Assembly (NCBI RefSeq): GCF_000980885.2
Contig: NZ_LBDA02000080.1
Span: 62,001-126,000, forward strand
Direction of reading: 5' to 3'
Length of the DNA: 64,000 nucleotides
Source: Streptomyces malaysiense
GTDB lineage: Bacteria; Actinomycetota; Actinomycetes; Streptomycetales; Streptomycetaceae
The notes under the pieces were generated by a model. The model saw only the letters and a list, made by a program, of their open reading frames with translations, did no database searches and was not told the origin of the DNA. Made by a program: the position numbers and the translations under genes. Of the stretch, positions 8,827 to 17,789 are shown in pieces (positions within the stretch are counted from its first letter, which is position 1; every line of letters begins with the position of its first letter).

Positions 8827-9303
8827 TCAAGCCTTGTTGATGCGCCAGGCGATCATGCCCGCCGCGCCGGGCTCCCCCTGGACATCGACCTTGAGCGTGC
8901 CTTCGGCCGTCAAACGCTCGAAGACCACGGACCCGTCGCAGGGAACCGCCTTCTTCCCGCCCGCGCCGGACGGCGCCACGACGATCTCCGCAGCCCCCTT
9001 CCCAGCGCACACCACGGTCAGCTTGTAGTCCGTGCCCTGAGCCAGGTCGGGTCGTGTGTGCACGCCGTCCGAGACGCGCTCGACGCCCGACTCGACCATG
9101 GAACTGCCATCGTCACTCGCCGCGTCGAGCGCGGACTGCGCCTGTGCCGTGAGCTTCTTATCGGCCTGCGCCCCGCCACTCCGGTGTGCAGCCGGGGATG
9201 AAGGGCCCTGGCTGGGCGCGGGGTCGTTGTGCGATGTGCAGGCTGTGAGAAGGAGCACCGGCGCCAGGGCACACCCGAGGAGCCACACGGGTCGGGGCCT
9301 CAT
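8827..9303 (-). CDS. putative lipoprotein
   Basis: This 158-residue protein starts with a lipoprotein signal (hydrophobic stretch ending LLLTAC, so lipidation at the Cys near residue 21), followed by a Ser/Pro/Ala linker. The rest is an extracellular domain with Cys residues in VVCAG and VPCDG that could form a disulfide. ATG 9303 overlaps the stop of the upstream secreted protein by four bases (ATGA), so the two are one translational unit. The C-terminal pattern (GSVVFERLTAEGTLKVDVQG) is beta-rich. No specific family is recognised. Confidence 0.85.
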   Translation of the reverse strand: MRPRPVWLLGCALAPVLLLTACTSHNDPAPSQGPSSPAAHRSGGAQADKKLTAQAQSALDAASDDGSSMVESGVERVSDGVHTRPDLAQGTDYKLTVVCAGKGAAEIVVAPSGAGGKKAVPCDGSVVFERLTAEGTLKVDVQGEPGAAGMIAWRINKA

Positions 9304-9962
9304 GACGCGGTCTCCCAGTACTTCCAGCCGGTCTCCGATGTGGGCAGTGTTGCTGTACCGCTGTCGATCAAAGTCGCACCGTGGCATCCGTCCCCCTTGC
9401 GCCGGTACTTCGCCCACGACACCTTGTAGCCCCAAGACCCGTACTGTAGATGACCGTACTTTTTCTTGGAGATGTTGTGCGCGTAGGTATGACCAGTGGT
9501 GATACTGACGCTGCCACCGATCTTGGCGCTGACAGAAGCCTTGGCCGCCACGACGACCGAACTCGCCGATACTTCCGTACTACCCGAAATTTCCGCCGAG
9601 ATGGTCCCGGACTTGGTTACGCTGGCGGTCATGGATCCGCCGGGTCCGTCTTTGTATTTGGTCCCATTCCACCATGATGCGATGTGGTAATTCTTCTTCG
9701 ACGTAATATCGATCCATGTCTGCGGGCCGGCACAGTATTTCGGCTGTACTACAGCTGTAGCTTCATCGTCGTCCCAGCCAGTGCGGTCATTGATCTCCGT
9801 GATGGCGTCCGCGGAGATGGAGTCTGTAGCCGCTGCCTGCTCGGTGTCGCCGGCGCCCGGAATCGGCGATTCCTGGTCCGCGGTTGCTGTCCCGACTGCT
9901 GCGAAGCAAAGCAACAAGTCCGTGCTGGACGCGATGACGGTTCGCCGTATACCTATGCCCAT
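9300..9962 (-). CDS. secreted beta-rich protein, aerolysin-like pattern
   Basis: This 220-residue protein has an N-terminal export signal ending in TATA, a short acidic linker, and a Ser/Thr/Val-rich segment of alternating small and hydrophobic residues (about 108-160: GSMTASVTKSGTISAEISG and onward). An aromatic stretch (GHLQYGSWGYKVSWAKY) follows. Two Cys, in KYCAGPQ and GDGCHGA, could pair. Similar proteins recur in Streptomyces. The alternating pattern resembles the stem-forming strands of aerolysin/ETX-type pore formers, but that is only a pattern argument. Codon GC is clearly lower than in neighbours, suggesting recent acquisition. It is coupled to the downstream lipoprotein gene. Confidence 0.8.
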   Translation of the reverse strand: MGIGIRRTVIASSTDLLLCFAAVGTATADQESPIPGAGDTEQAAATDSISADAITEINDRTGWDDDEATAVVQPKYCAGPQTWIDITSKKNYHIASWWNGTKYKDGPGGSMTASVTKSGTISAEISGSTEVSASSVVVAAKASVSAKIGGSVSITTGHTYAHNISKKKYGHLQYGSWGYKVSWAKYRRKGDGCHGATLIDSGTATLPTSETGWKYWETAS

Positions 9963-10009
9963 GGTTCCCCCCTGCTGTACGACCGCTGGTCCGGCGGTTC
10001 GATGCTAGG

Positions 10010-10038
10010 ACGCTATGCGATTAGTGGCGGCTGCTCAA
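10010..10038 (-). promoter_or_regulatory. probable promoter of the secreted-protein pair
   Basis: On the minus strand, TTGAGC (10033-10038) and TAGCGT (10010-10015) are separated by 17 bases. They lie 50 bases upstream of the start at 9962, which has a GGGGGGAA ribosome site. Confidence 0.5.
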
Positions 10039-10147
10039 AGTAATCGCCCACTATCTGAGCATGTTTTTAGGTACCGCACGACTGAAGAGTCTGGCGCACT
10101 TGTATTGAGCCTTTGTGGCTGAATTTCTGCTTGCCGTCATCTGTCGT

Positions 10148-10192
10148 CGGCCGGACTGCTGGTCGTCGGTACCGGGCCGATGCCGCACGCCG
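10148..10192 (+). other. decayed copy of the 8604-8801 gene end
   Basis: About 37 of 45 bases match 8752-8796, the end of the small membrane protein gene, and the translated pattern is similar (AGLLVVGTGPMPHA against AGPLVVVIGLMLHV). No intact gene surrounds it. The rest of the 9963-10272 gap holds only the minus-strand promoter and nothing else I recognise. Confidence 0.45.
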
Positions 10193-10272
10193 GGGCGGTC
10201 GAGCCGGTTCCCGCGGCGCCTCCCGTGGTACGGGAAGCTGGAGACGACACACTATGACTTCAGGGAGCGCCA

Positions 10273-11157
10273 ATGAGCGACAAGCCGACCGTCAGCGTCC
10301 TGGGCACCGGCATCATGGGCGCCGCCATGGCCCGCAATCTGTGCCGTGCGGGGCTTGAGGTGCGTGCCTGGAACCGCACGCGCGACAAGGCCGAGCCACT
10401 CGCCGCCGAGGGCGCCCGGATCACCGGTACCCCCGCCGAGGCCGTGGAGGGCGCCGATGTCGTCCTGACGATGCTCTACGACGGCAACACCGTGCTGGAG
10501 GTCATGCGGGAGGCCGCGCCGGCGCTGCGCCGGGGGGCTGCCTGGGTGCAGTCCACCACCGCCGGGTCCGAACTGATCACCGACCTGGCCGCGTTCGCCC
10601 GTGAGCACGGACTGCTCTTCTACGACGCCCCCGTGCTCGGCACCAAGGAGCCCGCCGAGGCCGGTCGGCTCACCGTGCTGGCGGCCGGGCCGGCGCAGGG
10701 GCGGGCGGCGGTCACGCCGGTGTTCGACGCGGTGGGCGCCAAGACCCTGTGGACCGGCGAGGACGGCGCCGCGGGCAGCGCCAGCCGGCTGAAGCTGGTG
10801 GCCAACAGCTGGGTGCTCGCCGTCACCGCGGCCACCGGCGAGACGCTGGCCCTCGCCAAGGGCCTCGGCGTCGACCCGCGGGACTTCTTCGAGCTGATCG
10901 GCGGCGGCCCGCTCGACATGGGCTATCTGCGGGCCAAGTCCGGAGTTCTCCTGGAGGACAGGCTGACCCCGGCGTCGTTCGCGGTGACCACCGCCGAGAA
11001 GGACGCCCGGCTGATCGTGGCCGCGGGCCGGCGGAGCGGCGTACGCCTCGACGTGGCCGAGGCCACCGCCGAACGGCTGGCCCGCGCGGCCGCCCAGGGG
11101 CACGGCCAGGAGGACATGGCCGCCGCGTACTTCGCGAGCTTCGACGGCAAGGACTGA
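10273..11157 (+). CDS. NAD(P)-dependent beta-hydroxyacid dehydrogenase family oxidoreductase
   Basis: This 294-residue enzyme belongs to the 6-phosphogluconate / 3-hydroxyisobutyrate dehydrogenase superfamily. It has an N-terminal Rossmann fold (GTGIMGAAMARNL, then WNRTRDKAEPL, whose Arg favours NADP), the family segment VQSTTAGSE, and an all-helical C-terminal domain with catalytic Lys174 in LKLVANSW. Length and layout are typical of glyoxylate/succinic semialdehyde reductase-like and imine reductase-like members. The exact substrate cannot be told. GGGAG precedes ATG 10273. It stands alone on this strand, without an obvious pathway around it. Confidence 0.9.
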   Translation: MSDKPTVSVLGTGIMGAAMARNLCRAGLEVRAWNRTRDKAEPLAAEGARITGTPAEAVEGADVVLTMLYDGNTVLEVMREAAPALRRGAAWVQSTTAGSELITDLAAFAREHGLLFYDAPVLGTKEPAEAGRLTVLAAGPAQGRAAVTPVFDAVGAKTLWTGEDGAAGSASRLKLVANSWVLAVTAATGETLALAKGLGVDPRDFFELIGGGPLDMGYLRAKSGVLLEDRLTPASFAVTTAEKDARLIVAAGRRSGVRLDVAEATAERLARAAAQGHGQEDMAAAYFASFDGKD

Positions 11158-11236
11158 GCCGGGCCGAGGTGACGTTCCCCGCGGCCGGGAGCACCCTGGA
11201 AACAGCCGGAATGTGCGTTTCCCGGAGGTGGCCGAC

Positions 11237-11542
11237 ATGACGCAGACCATGCAACAGACGCGGACCAGGATGCACACCGCTGTCGGGTGGCATGTCGAGC
11301 TGGAATTCGAGGAGGATGGTCAGCACACGCGCGCGGTGGCCCTGGTGCGCTTGCCCGACGGCAGCGAGATCCGGGGGCACGGACACGCCAGCCGCCACCA
11401 CATCGACAACGACCAGCCGAGGGTCGGCGAGGAGATCGCCGGGGCCCGTGCGCTCAACCAGATCGCCCTGGAGCTGCTGGACAAGGCGCACGCGGAGATC
11501 GACGCGGAGTCGGGGCGGACGTCGCATCCGATCCACGTCTGA
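11237..11542 (+). CDS. DUF1876 domain protein
   Basis: This 101-residue protein has the DUF1876 pattern: W-x-V-E-L-E-F-x-E-D near the start, VRLPDGSEIRGHG in the middle, and VGEEIAGARAL before a C-terminal helix. ATG 11237 is chosen because GGAGG lies eight bases before it; a GTG at 11213 would start upstream of that site. It is a soluble actinobacterial protein of unknown function; the family resembles dsRBD-like folds. It is convergent with the serine hydrolase gene, with a terminator between. Confidence 0.88.
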   Translation: MTQTMQQTRTRMHTAVGWHVELEFEEDGQHTRAVALVRLPDGSEIRGHGHASRHHIDNDQPRVGEEIAGARALNQIALELLDKAHAEIDAESGRTSHPIHV

Positions 11543-11565
11543 GCCCCGAATGACGGGTGACGGGA

Positions 11566-11589
11566 GCGCGCCGCTACGAGGCGGCGCGC
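11566..11589. terminator. bidirectional terminator
   Basis: GCGCGCCGC (11566-11574) and GCGGCGCGC (11581-11589) pair around a six-base loop between convergent genes. Confidence 0.75.
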
Positions 11590-11602
11590 GTCCTCGGCTG
11601 AC

Positions 11603-12781
11603 TCACGCCCCCAGCGCCACCTTCAGCGCCCTTACCAGCGCCTGCGCCCTCGGATCCGCCGTCACGCTCTTGCGGAAGCCGTTGGTGACATAGCCGAACG
11701 CGATGCCCGACTCCGGGTCGGCGAAGGCGAGGGAGCCGCCGCGGCCCGGGTGGCCGAAGGAGCCGGGGGCGAGGAGCGGGGACGCGCTGCCGTGCAGCAT
11801 GCAGCCGAGGCCGAAGCGGGTGTTGACCACGAGCACCCGGTCGGGCCCCGCCGACCGCTCGGCGCGGGCCAGCTCCACCGTCCCGGGTGTGAACAGCCGG
11901 ACACCGCCGTCCACTTCGCCGATCAGCGACGCGTAGACCCGGGCCAGTCCGTCCGCCGTCGCGATGCCGTTGGAGGCGGGCAGGGCGGCGGCGCGGTAGC
12001 CGGGGTCGTTCTCGTCCGGGAGCGGGGTGATCGCGGCGAAGGCGCGCCGGGTGAGCGAGTCCGGGTCGGCGTAGGCCGCGGACACCGCGCGCTTGGGACG
12101 CAGCTTCAGCGCGCCCGCCGCCCGCGGTGCCTCGATGTCCCCGACCCGGCCGACGCGCCCCTGCTCGGCCGCCGGCAGACCGAGCCACAGGTCCGCGCCG
12201 ACCGGCCCGGCGATCTCGTCGGCCAGCCACGCGCCGACCGGGCGCCCGGTGACGCGCCGGATCAGCTCCCCGGTCAGCCAGCTGTACGTCTGCGCGTGGT
12301 AGCCGTGGTCCGTGCCCGGCTCCCACACCGGGGCCTGCGCGGCGACGGCCGCCGCGCCGAGGTCCGGGTCGGCGGCCTCGGCCGGGGTCAGCGGGCGGTC
12401 CAGGACGGGCACACCCGCGCGGTGCGCGAGCAGATGGCGTACGAGGGTGCGCTCCTTGCCCGCCGCCTTGTACTCGGGCCAGTACGTGCCGACCGGCGCG
12501 TCCAGGTCCAGCTCACCGCGCTGGTGCAGCAGCAGGAGCCCGGCGGCGACGACGCCCTTGGTGGCCGAGCGCACGATCTGGGCGGTGCCGGGCTCCCAGG
12601 GAGCCGTACCGTCCACGTCCTTGGTGCCCGCCCACAGGTCGACCACTCGCCGTCCGTCGCGGTACACGGCGACCGCCGCGCCGCGCTCCCCGAGCAGGGC
12701 GAAGTTCGCTGCGAACGCCTCCCTGACCGGCTCGAAGCCCTCGGCCACCGTGCCGTTCACGAGCACGTCCCCGCTCTCCAT
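11603..12781 (-). CDS. serine hydrolase, class C beta-lactamase / EstB family
   Basis: This 392-residue enzyme has the family's three active-site elements: S-A-T-K (SxxK, near residue 93, in IVRSATKGV), the tyrosine motif in HAQTYSW, and H-P-G-R-G-G replacing the KTG triad. These proteins are usually esterases or peptidases rather than resistance enzymes. There is no signal peptide, so it should be cytoplasmic. The start at 12781 (MESGDVLV) has AAGGGAACGCGAGAC before it. It lies 74 bases upstream of cbiO on the same strand, but the metal transporter genes precede it, so it may be the distal gene of that transcript. Confidence 0.92.
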   Translation of the reverse strand: MESGDVLVNGTVAEGFEPVREAFAANFALLGERGAAVAVYRDGRRVVDLWAGTKDVDGTAPWEPGTAQIVRSATKGVVAAGLLLLHQRGELDLDAPVGTYWPEYKAAGKERTLVRHLLAHRAGVPVLDRPLTPAEAADPDLGAAAVAAQAPVWEPGTDHGYHAQTYSWLTGELIRRVTGRPVGAWLADEIAGPVGADLWLGLPAAEQGRVGRVGDIEAPRAAGALKLRPKRAVSAAYADPDSLTRRAFAAITPLPDENDPGYRAAALPASNGIATADGLARVYASLIGEVDGGVRLFTPGTVELARAERSAGPDRVLVVNTRFGLGCMLHGSASPLLAPGSFGHPGRGGSLAFADPESGIAFGYVTNGFRKSVTADPRAQALVRALKVALGA

Positions 12782-12855
12782 GTCTCGCGTTCCCTTCCAC
12801 CCACCTGCGACAGTGGGTGCAACAGCGGGCGTGGGCCTGCGATTCCTCGGCGGGA

Positions 12856-13638
<783 letters not shown>

Positions 13639-13639
13639 T

Positions 13640-14401
13640 TCACAGGGTCCATCCCGACAGGCAGACGACGAGGGCGGAGCAGGGCAGCGCGAGGGCGAGG
13701 CGCCACTGGGCGGGGGACGCGGTCGCCTCCTCGATGACGGGCATCGAACCGGCGTACCCCCGGCTCACCATGGCCAGGTGCACGCGCTCCCCGCGCTCGT
13801 AGGAGCGGATGAACAGCGCGCCGGCGGACTTGGCGAGCACCCCCCAGTGCCGTACGCCCCGTGCCTCGAAGCCGCGGGAGGCGCGGGCGATCCGCATCCG
13901 GCGCATCTCGTCGGTGATGACGTCGCCGTAGCGGAGCATGAAGGAGGCGATCTGCACCAGCAGCGGCGGCAGCTTCAACCGCTCAAGGCCCAGCAGGAGC
14001 TGGCGCAGTTCCGTGGTGGCCGCGAGGAGCACGGAGGCGGCGACGCCGAGGGTGCCCTTGGCGAGCACGTTCCAGGCGCCCCACAGTCCCTCGACGCTCA
14101 GCGAGAGGCCGAGGACGTGCACCCGCGCCCCCTCCGCGACGAACGGCAGCAGCACCGCGAACGCCACGAAGGGCACCTCGATCAGCAGCCGCCGCAGCAG
14201 GAACCCGGCGGGCACCCGGGCGCGTTCCGCCACGGCCGCGAGCAGCACGGCGTACGCCCCGAACGCCCACATCGCCTCGCGCGGGGTCGAGACCACGACC
14301 AGCACGAAGAGGAACGCGGCCGCGAGCTTGGTGTGCGGCGGGAGGGTGTGCACGGGCGATTCCCCGTGCCGGTAGAGGCGATGCGCGTGCCCCGCACCCA
14401 T
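13640..14401 (-). CDS. cbiQ: ECF-type cobalt/nickel transporter T component
   Basis: This 253-residue membrane protein couples the ATPase to the metal-binding component. It has about five membrane helices and the EcfT coupling motifs with Ala-Arg-Gly-like signatures: ARASRGFEARG (about 180-190) and MVSRGY (about 225-230). The N-terminus (THKLAAAFLFVLVVV region) and the arrangement are typical. It starts one base after the cbiM stop (TGACATG), so translation is coupled. A paralogous role in vitamin transport is unlikely given the flanking cbiM and cbiO. Confidence 0.92.
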   Translation of the reverse strand: MGAGHAHRLYRHGESPVHTLPPHTKLAAAFLFVLVVVSTPREAMWAFGAYAVLLAAVAERARVPAGFLLRRLLIEVPFVAFAVLLPFVAEGARVHVLGLSLSVEGLWGAWNVLAKGTLGVAASVLLAATTELRQLLLGLERLKLPPLLVQIASFMLRYGDVITDEMRRMRIARASRGFEARGVRHWGVLAKSAGALFIRSYERGERVHLAMVSRGYAGSMPVIEEATASPAQWRLALALPCSALVVCLSGWTL

Positions 14402-14402
14402 G

Positions 14403-15452
14403 TCAGAGACCGTGGCTGACGGGCGAGACGTCCGTGTCGCGGCGCCTGCGCACCGCCCAGAACACCGCGCTGCCCGCGACCACCGTGACCCCGACCCCGA
14501 TCACGCCCGCGAGCCCCCCGGACAGGCGCGCGTCGGAGACGTCCCTGACGCCGTAGTCGGCGAGCGGGGAACCGGCCGAGGCGTGCTTCTCCGCCTTGGT
14601 GTCGATCCCCTTGTCGTGCGCGACCTTCTCCAGGCCGTCGGGGTTCGCGGAGGCGTAGAAGCTGACGAAGCCGGCGAGGACGAGGGAGGCGACGAGGCCG
14701 GTCGCCCACACCTTGCGCCGCGAGGCGGGCGCCGCCGCGGGCAGGACGGGCGGGACCGGCGCGTCGATCAGCCGGCCGTCCACCCGCAGCCGGAGCCGCC
14801 GCCGCAGCCCGCGGGCGCCGTGCACCAGGTCCGGGCGTACGGCGATCACGGCGCCGACCGTCAGCGCGGTGATGACCGCCTCGCCGAGGCCGATCAGCAC
14901 ATGGACGCCGATCATCGCGGAGGCGACCTTGCCGATCGAGACGTCGGTGGTGCCGCCGATCGCGTAGATCAGGGTGAAGGCGCAGGCGGCGGCCGGCACG
15001 GACACGAGCGCGGCGACGAAGGAGGCGGCGGTCACCGAGCGGCGCCCGGTGGGCAGCACGGCGAGCAGGGCGCGGAAGACGGCGTACGACACCACGGTGG
15101 TGACCAGCGCCATGTCCGTGATGTTCACCCCGAGCGCGGTCAGCCCGCCGTCCGCGAACAGTACGCCCTGCATCAGCAGCACCACGGACACGCAGAGCAC
15201 GCCGGTGCAGGGGCCGACGAGTATCGCGGCCAGCGCCCCGCCCAGCAGATGGCCGCTGGTACCGGCCGCGACGGGGAAGTTCAGCATCTGCACGGCGAAG
15301 ATGAACGCGGCCACGAGGCCGGCCAGCGGGGCGGTTCTCTCTCCTCCGAGTTCCCGGCGGGCGCCGCGCAGGCTCACCGCGAGGGCGCCGGCGGCGACCG
15401 CTCCGGTGACCGCTGAGGTGGGGGCGTCGATGAATCCGTCAGGTACATGCAT
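14403..15452 (-). CDS. cbiM: ECF-type cobalt/nickel substrate-binding permease with fused CbiN-like domain
   Basis: This 349-residue protein starts MHVPDGF; in CbiM/NikM the N-terminal Met-His segment inserts into the membrane core and binds the metal. The CbiM part (about 1-230) has seven hydrophobic helices with GHLLGGALAAILVGP and GVNITDMAL. The C-terminal part (about 245-349) has two helices enclosing a PDGLEKV loop, the PDGLE/NikN-CbiN type partner usually encoded separately. The transcript is probably leaderless: a TAAAAT box ends seven bases before the ATG and no ribosome site is visible. A perfect Nur-type box overlaps the promoter, so control by nickel is likely and the symbol could equally be nikMN. 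Confidence 0.93.
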   Translation of the reverse strand: MHVPDGFIDAPTSAVTGAVAAGALAVSLRGARRELGGERTAPLAGLVAAFIFAVQMLNFPVAAGTSGHLLGGALAAILVGPCTGVLCVSVVLLMQGVLFADGGLTALGVNITDMALVTTVVSYAVFRALLAVLPTGRRSVTAASFVAALVSVPAAACAFTLIYAIGGTTDVSIGKVASAMIGVHVLIGLGEAVITALTVGAVIAVRPDLVHGARGLRRRLRLRVDGRLIDAPVPPVLPAAAPASRRKVWATGLVASLVLAGFVSFYASANPDGLEKVAHDKGIDTKAEKHASAGSPLADYGVRDVSDARLSGGLAGVIGVGVTVVAGSAVFWAVRRRRDTDVSPVSHGL

Positions 15453-15458
15453 CGTTCG

Positions 15459-15489
15459 ATTTTAGACGTCCGTTGCAAACCCTTTGCAA
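15459..15489 (-). promoter_or_regulatory. leaderless promoter of cbiMQO
   Basis: On the minus strand, TAAAAT at 15459-15464 places the transcription start at or next to the ATG (15452). TTGCAA at 15484-15489 is a possible -35 at 19-base spacing. No ribosome site precedes the ATG. Confidence 0.6.
15473..15489. promoter_or_regulatory. Nur-type (nickel-responsive Fur family) operator
   Basis: TTGCAA-ACCCT-TTGCAA (15473-15489) matches exactly the two hexamers with five-base spacing that I recall for the S. coelicolor Nur box. It overlaps the promoter of the metal transporter, where Nur-Ni would block transcription. The match is seen; the binding is inferred. Confidence 0.8.
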
Positions 15490-15635
15490 GTACCAGGTGA
15501 TCGCCTCTCGGTGCCGGGTACTCGCCCTCCGCCTCCGGGGGCGGGTCGTGCGAAATGTGCGACATTGGAATGGAAGCGGACGAATGCGTACGAAGTGGCT
15601 TTCACGGAGGTCACTCAGCGTGAAAGGGCGTTCTC

Positions 15636-15974
15636 ATGTCTGTGATCGAGCAGTACGCGCGCGCCCATGTCGTCACGGATGACGTGGACCCGGGTGCCGT
15701 CCCGGTGCGGCTGAGGTACGACCCCGAGGGCGATCCGCGCTCGGTCCGGATCGATCTTCCGGGCGCCCATGAGTGGACCTTCTCCCGCGCCCTGCTGGAG
15801 CGCGGGCTGCGGGCGCCCACCGAGAGCGGCTCCGTACGGGTGTGGCCGTGCGGCAGGGCCCAGGCGGTCGTGGAGTTCCACTCCGACCACGGTGTCGACG
15901 TGCTCCAGTTCGACTCCAAGGCGCTGATCCGCTTTCTGCGCCGGACCTACACGGCCGTGCCCGTGCACAACTGA
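15636..15974 (+). CDS. ssgE: SsgA-like sporulation/cell-division protein (SALP)
   Basis: This 112-residue protein shows SsgA-family features: VPVRLRYDPEGDPRSVRI (about 22-39), WTFSRALLERGL (about 46-57), and RVWPCG ... VVEFHSDHGVDVLQF with a C-terminal RFLRRTY. SALPs steer peptidoglycan synthesis and remodelling during Streptomyces sporulation. The position next to a penicillin-binding protein and close to pmt is what I recall for ssgE, so that symbol rests partly on synteny. It may be shorter than other SALPs. GAAAGGG precedes the ATG. It is divergent from cbiM and convergent with the PBP gene. Confidence 0.8.
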   Translation: MSVIEQYARAHVVTDDVDPGAVPVRLRYDPEGDPRSVRIDLPGAHEWTFSRALLERGLRAPTESGSVRVWPCGRAQAVVEFHSDHGVDVLQFDSKALIRFLRRTYTAVPVHN

Positions 15975-15983
15975 CCGGTCCGG

Positions 15984-17648
15984 TCAGCCGCCCTTCCTGA
16001 GCAGGTCCGCGACGATCGGGCCCGCCGTGTCGCCGCCGTGCCCCCCGGCCTGCACCACGCCCGCGGCCACCAGATCGCCCCGGTAGGCGGTGAACCAGCC
16101 GTTCGGCTTCTTCTGCCCGTCGACCTCGGCCGAGCCGGTCTTCGCGCCGTAGTCCGGGCCGAGGCCGGCCATCGCCTTGGCGGCCGTGCCGTAGTCGGCC
16201 GTGAACTTCATGACCTCCTTGAGCTGGGACCGCGTCGTGGCGGACATGGTGCGCGCGGCCGTCGCCAGGGTGCGGTGGTCCACGTCGGGGGAGACCAGGT
16301 ACGGCTGGCGGAAGCGGCCCGACTGCACGGTGGCCGCGACGGAGGCCATGTTCAGCGGGTTCATGCGCACCCCGCCCTGCCCGATCAGCGAGGCCCCCAT
16401 CTGTGCGCCGCTCTGCACCGGGACGCTGCCGTCGAAGGAGGGCACGCCGATGGCCCAGTCGTCCATCCCGAGTCCGTAGACCTGCTGCGCCTCCTTGGTC
16501 AGATCGCTGTCGGACAGCTTGGGCGCGAAGTCGATGAAGGCGTTGTTGCAGGAGGCGCCGAAGGAGATCTTGAACGTGCCCTTCTTGATCTCGGAGTCGT
16601 CGTCGTTGTGGAAGGTCCAGCCCGCGAGCTTGTACGTCTTGGGGCAGGGGTGCGAGGCGTCCGGGGTGATGAGCTTCTTCTCGAACAGCATGGTCGAGGT
16701 CACGATCTTCATCGTGGAGCCCGGCGCCAGCGCGCCCTGGAAACCGACGTTGAAGCCGTGCCCGCTGTTGGCGACCGCGAGGATCTCTCCGGTGGAGGGC
16801 CGCAGGACGACCACGGAGGCCCGAGCCTGCTTGCCGACCTGCGACTCGGCCTCCGCCTGGAGGGCCGGGTCCAGAGTCGTCCGCACCGTGCCCGGAGTGC
16901 CCCGGCTCAGCGTCACCAGCGTCTTGTCGGACAGCTTCGCCTTCCGCGACGCCTTGCCGCGCACCACGCGCAGTTCCACGCCCGCCGTACCGCCGGCCTT
17001 CTTGCCGTATTTCTCGCGCAGCCCGTCCAGAACGGTGCCCAGCGACGGGTACTTGGCGGCCGTCAGCTCGTCGCCGTCACGGTCCAGGGCCTTGACGGGC
17101 GGGGTGCCGGCGGCGCCGGTGACGAGCGTGTCGCCGTCGCGCAGATCCGGCTGGACGACGGAGGAGTGCCAGTCGACGAGCGGCTCGCCGTCGCTCGCCC
17201 GCCTGACGACGGTGAGCGAACTGCCGTACGCCAGCGGCTTCTCGACGCCCTTGTAGCGCACCGTCGCCTTGACGGAGAAGGGCACCTTGGCGCCCTGGGC
17301 GGTGCCCGGGGTGAGCGTGACGCCGGTGAGGTGGGCGTCCTTGCCGTAGCCGGTGAGCAGGGTGGTGGCGGCGGGGGCGTCGTCGGTCGCGGCCGCCGCG
17401 TCGGCGATCCGGCCGTGCTGCCAGGAGGTGAGGAAGGCGGTGGCGGCGGTGTGCACCTCGGCCGCGCTGAGGGGGCCGGTCCTGACCTGCTCGCGGTGCG
17501 CGGTGGCGCTCGTCTCGCCGGCCGCCGAACCGCCGCCGTACAGCGCGTAGGCGGTGAGCCCGGCCCCGCAGACGACCAGGGCGGCCACCGCGCCTATCAC
17601 GCCGGGAGGGGCCGTGCGCCGTTCGGCGGCCCGTCTTCTCTTCCCCAC
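15984..17648 (-). CDS. penicillin-binding protein (class B-type transpeptidase)
   Basis: This 554-residue protein has an N-terminal membrane anchor (about 17-42, GVIGAVAALVVCGAGLTAYAL), an NTF2-like MecA N-terminal domain (about 55-150), a dimerisation region and a transpeptidase domain. Active-site motifs are S311-T-M-K, S366-C-N and K503-T-G-S. It cross-links peptidoglycan outside the membrane; the MecA-like domain relates it to PBPs of low beta-lactam affinity. The start is GTG 17648 with GGAGG/AGAGG upstream. Its neighbour, an SsgA-like protein, also acts on the sporulation wall. Clusters of such PBPs are known near pmt in Streptomyces; only one is present here. Confidence 0.92.
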   Translation of the reverse strand: MGKRRRAAERRTAPPGVIGAVAALVVCGAGLTAYALYGGGSAAGETSATAHREQVRTGPLSAAEVHTAATAFLTSWQHGRIADAAAATDDAPAATTLLTGYGKDAHLTGVTLTPGTAQGAKVPFSVKATVRYKGVEKPLAYGSSLTVVRRASDGEPLVDWHSSVVQPDLRDGDTLVTGAAGTPPVKALDRDGDELTAAKYPSLGTVLDGLREKYGKKAGGTAGVELRVVRGKASRKAKLSDKTLVTLSRGTPGTVRTTLDPALQAEAESQVGKQARASVVVLRPSTGEILAVANSGHGFNVGFQGALAPGSTMKIVTSTMLFEKKLITPDASHPCPKTYKLAGWTFHNDDDSEIKKGTFKISFGASCNNAFIDFAPKLSDSDLTKEAQQVYGLGMDDWAIGVPSFDGSVPVQSGAQMGASLIGQGGVRMNPLNMASVAATVQSGRFRQPYLVSPDVDHRTLATAARTMSATTRSQLKEVMKFTADYGTAAKAMAGLGPDYGAKTGSAEVDGQKKPNGWFTAYRGDLVAAGVVQAGGHGGDTAGPIVADLLRKGG

Positions 17649-17789
17649 AGCCTCTGCTTCCTCCGCCCTTGCCCAGGGTCCCCGCAGCCCCTCGACTCCC
17701 CAACGACGGCATTCACCCTAGAGTCCCGCGCGGCGCGGGTGACGTCTCCGGTCATTCCGTAGCACGGTTGCGACAATCGGACGGGGGGT

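Noticed and set aside
11603..12781. Beta-lactam resistance gene
   Set aside because: SxxK/Y/HxG signatures fit EstB-type esterases and there is no signal peptide.
15453..15635. Cobalamin riboswitch upstream of cbiM
   Set aside because: The transcript appears leaderless and no B12-box-like sequence or long leader is present.
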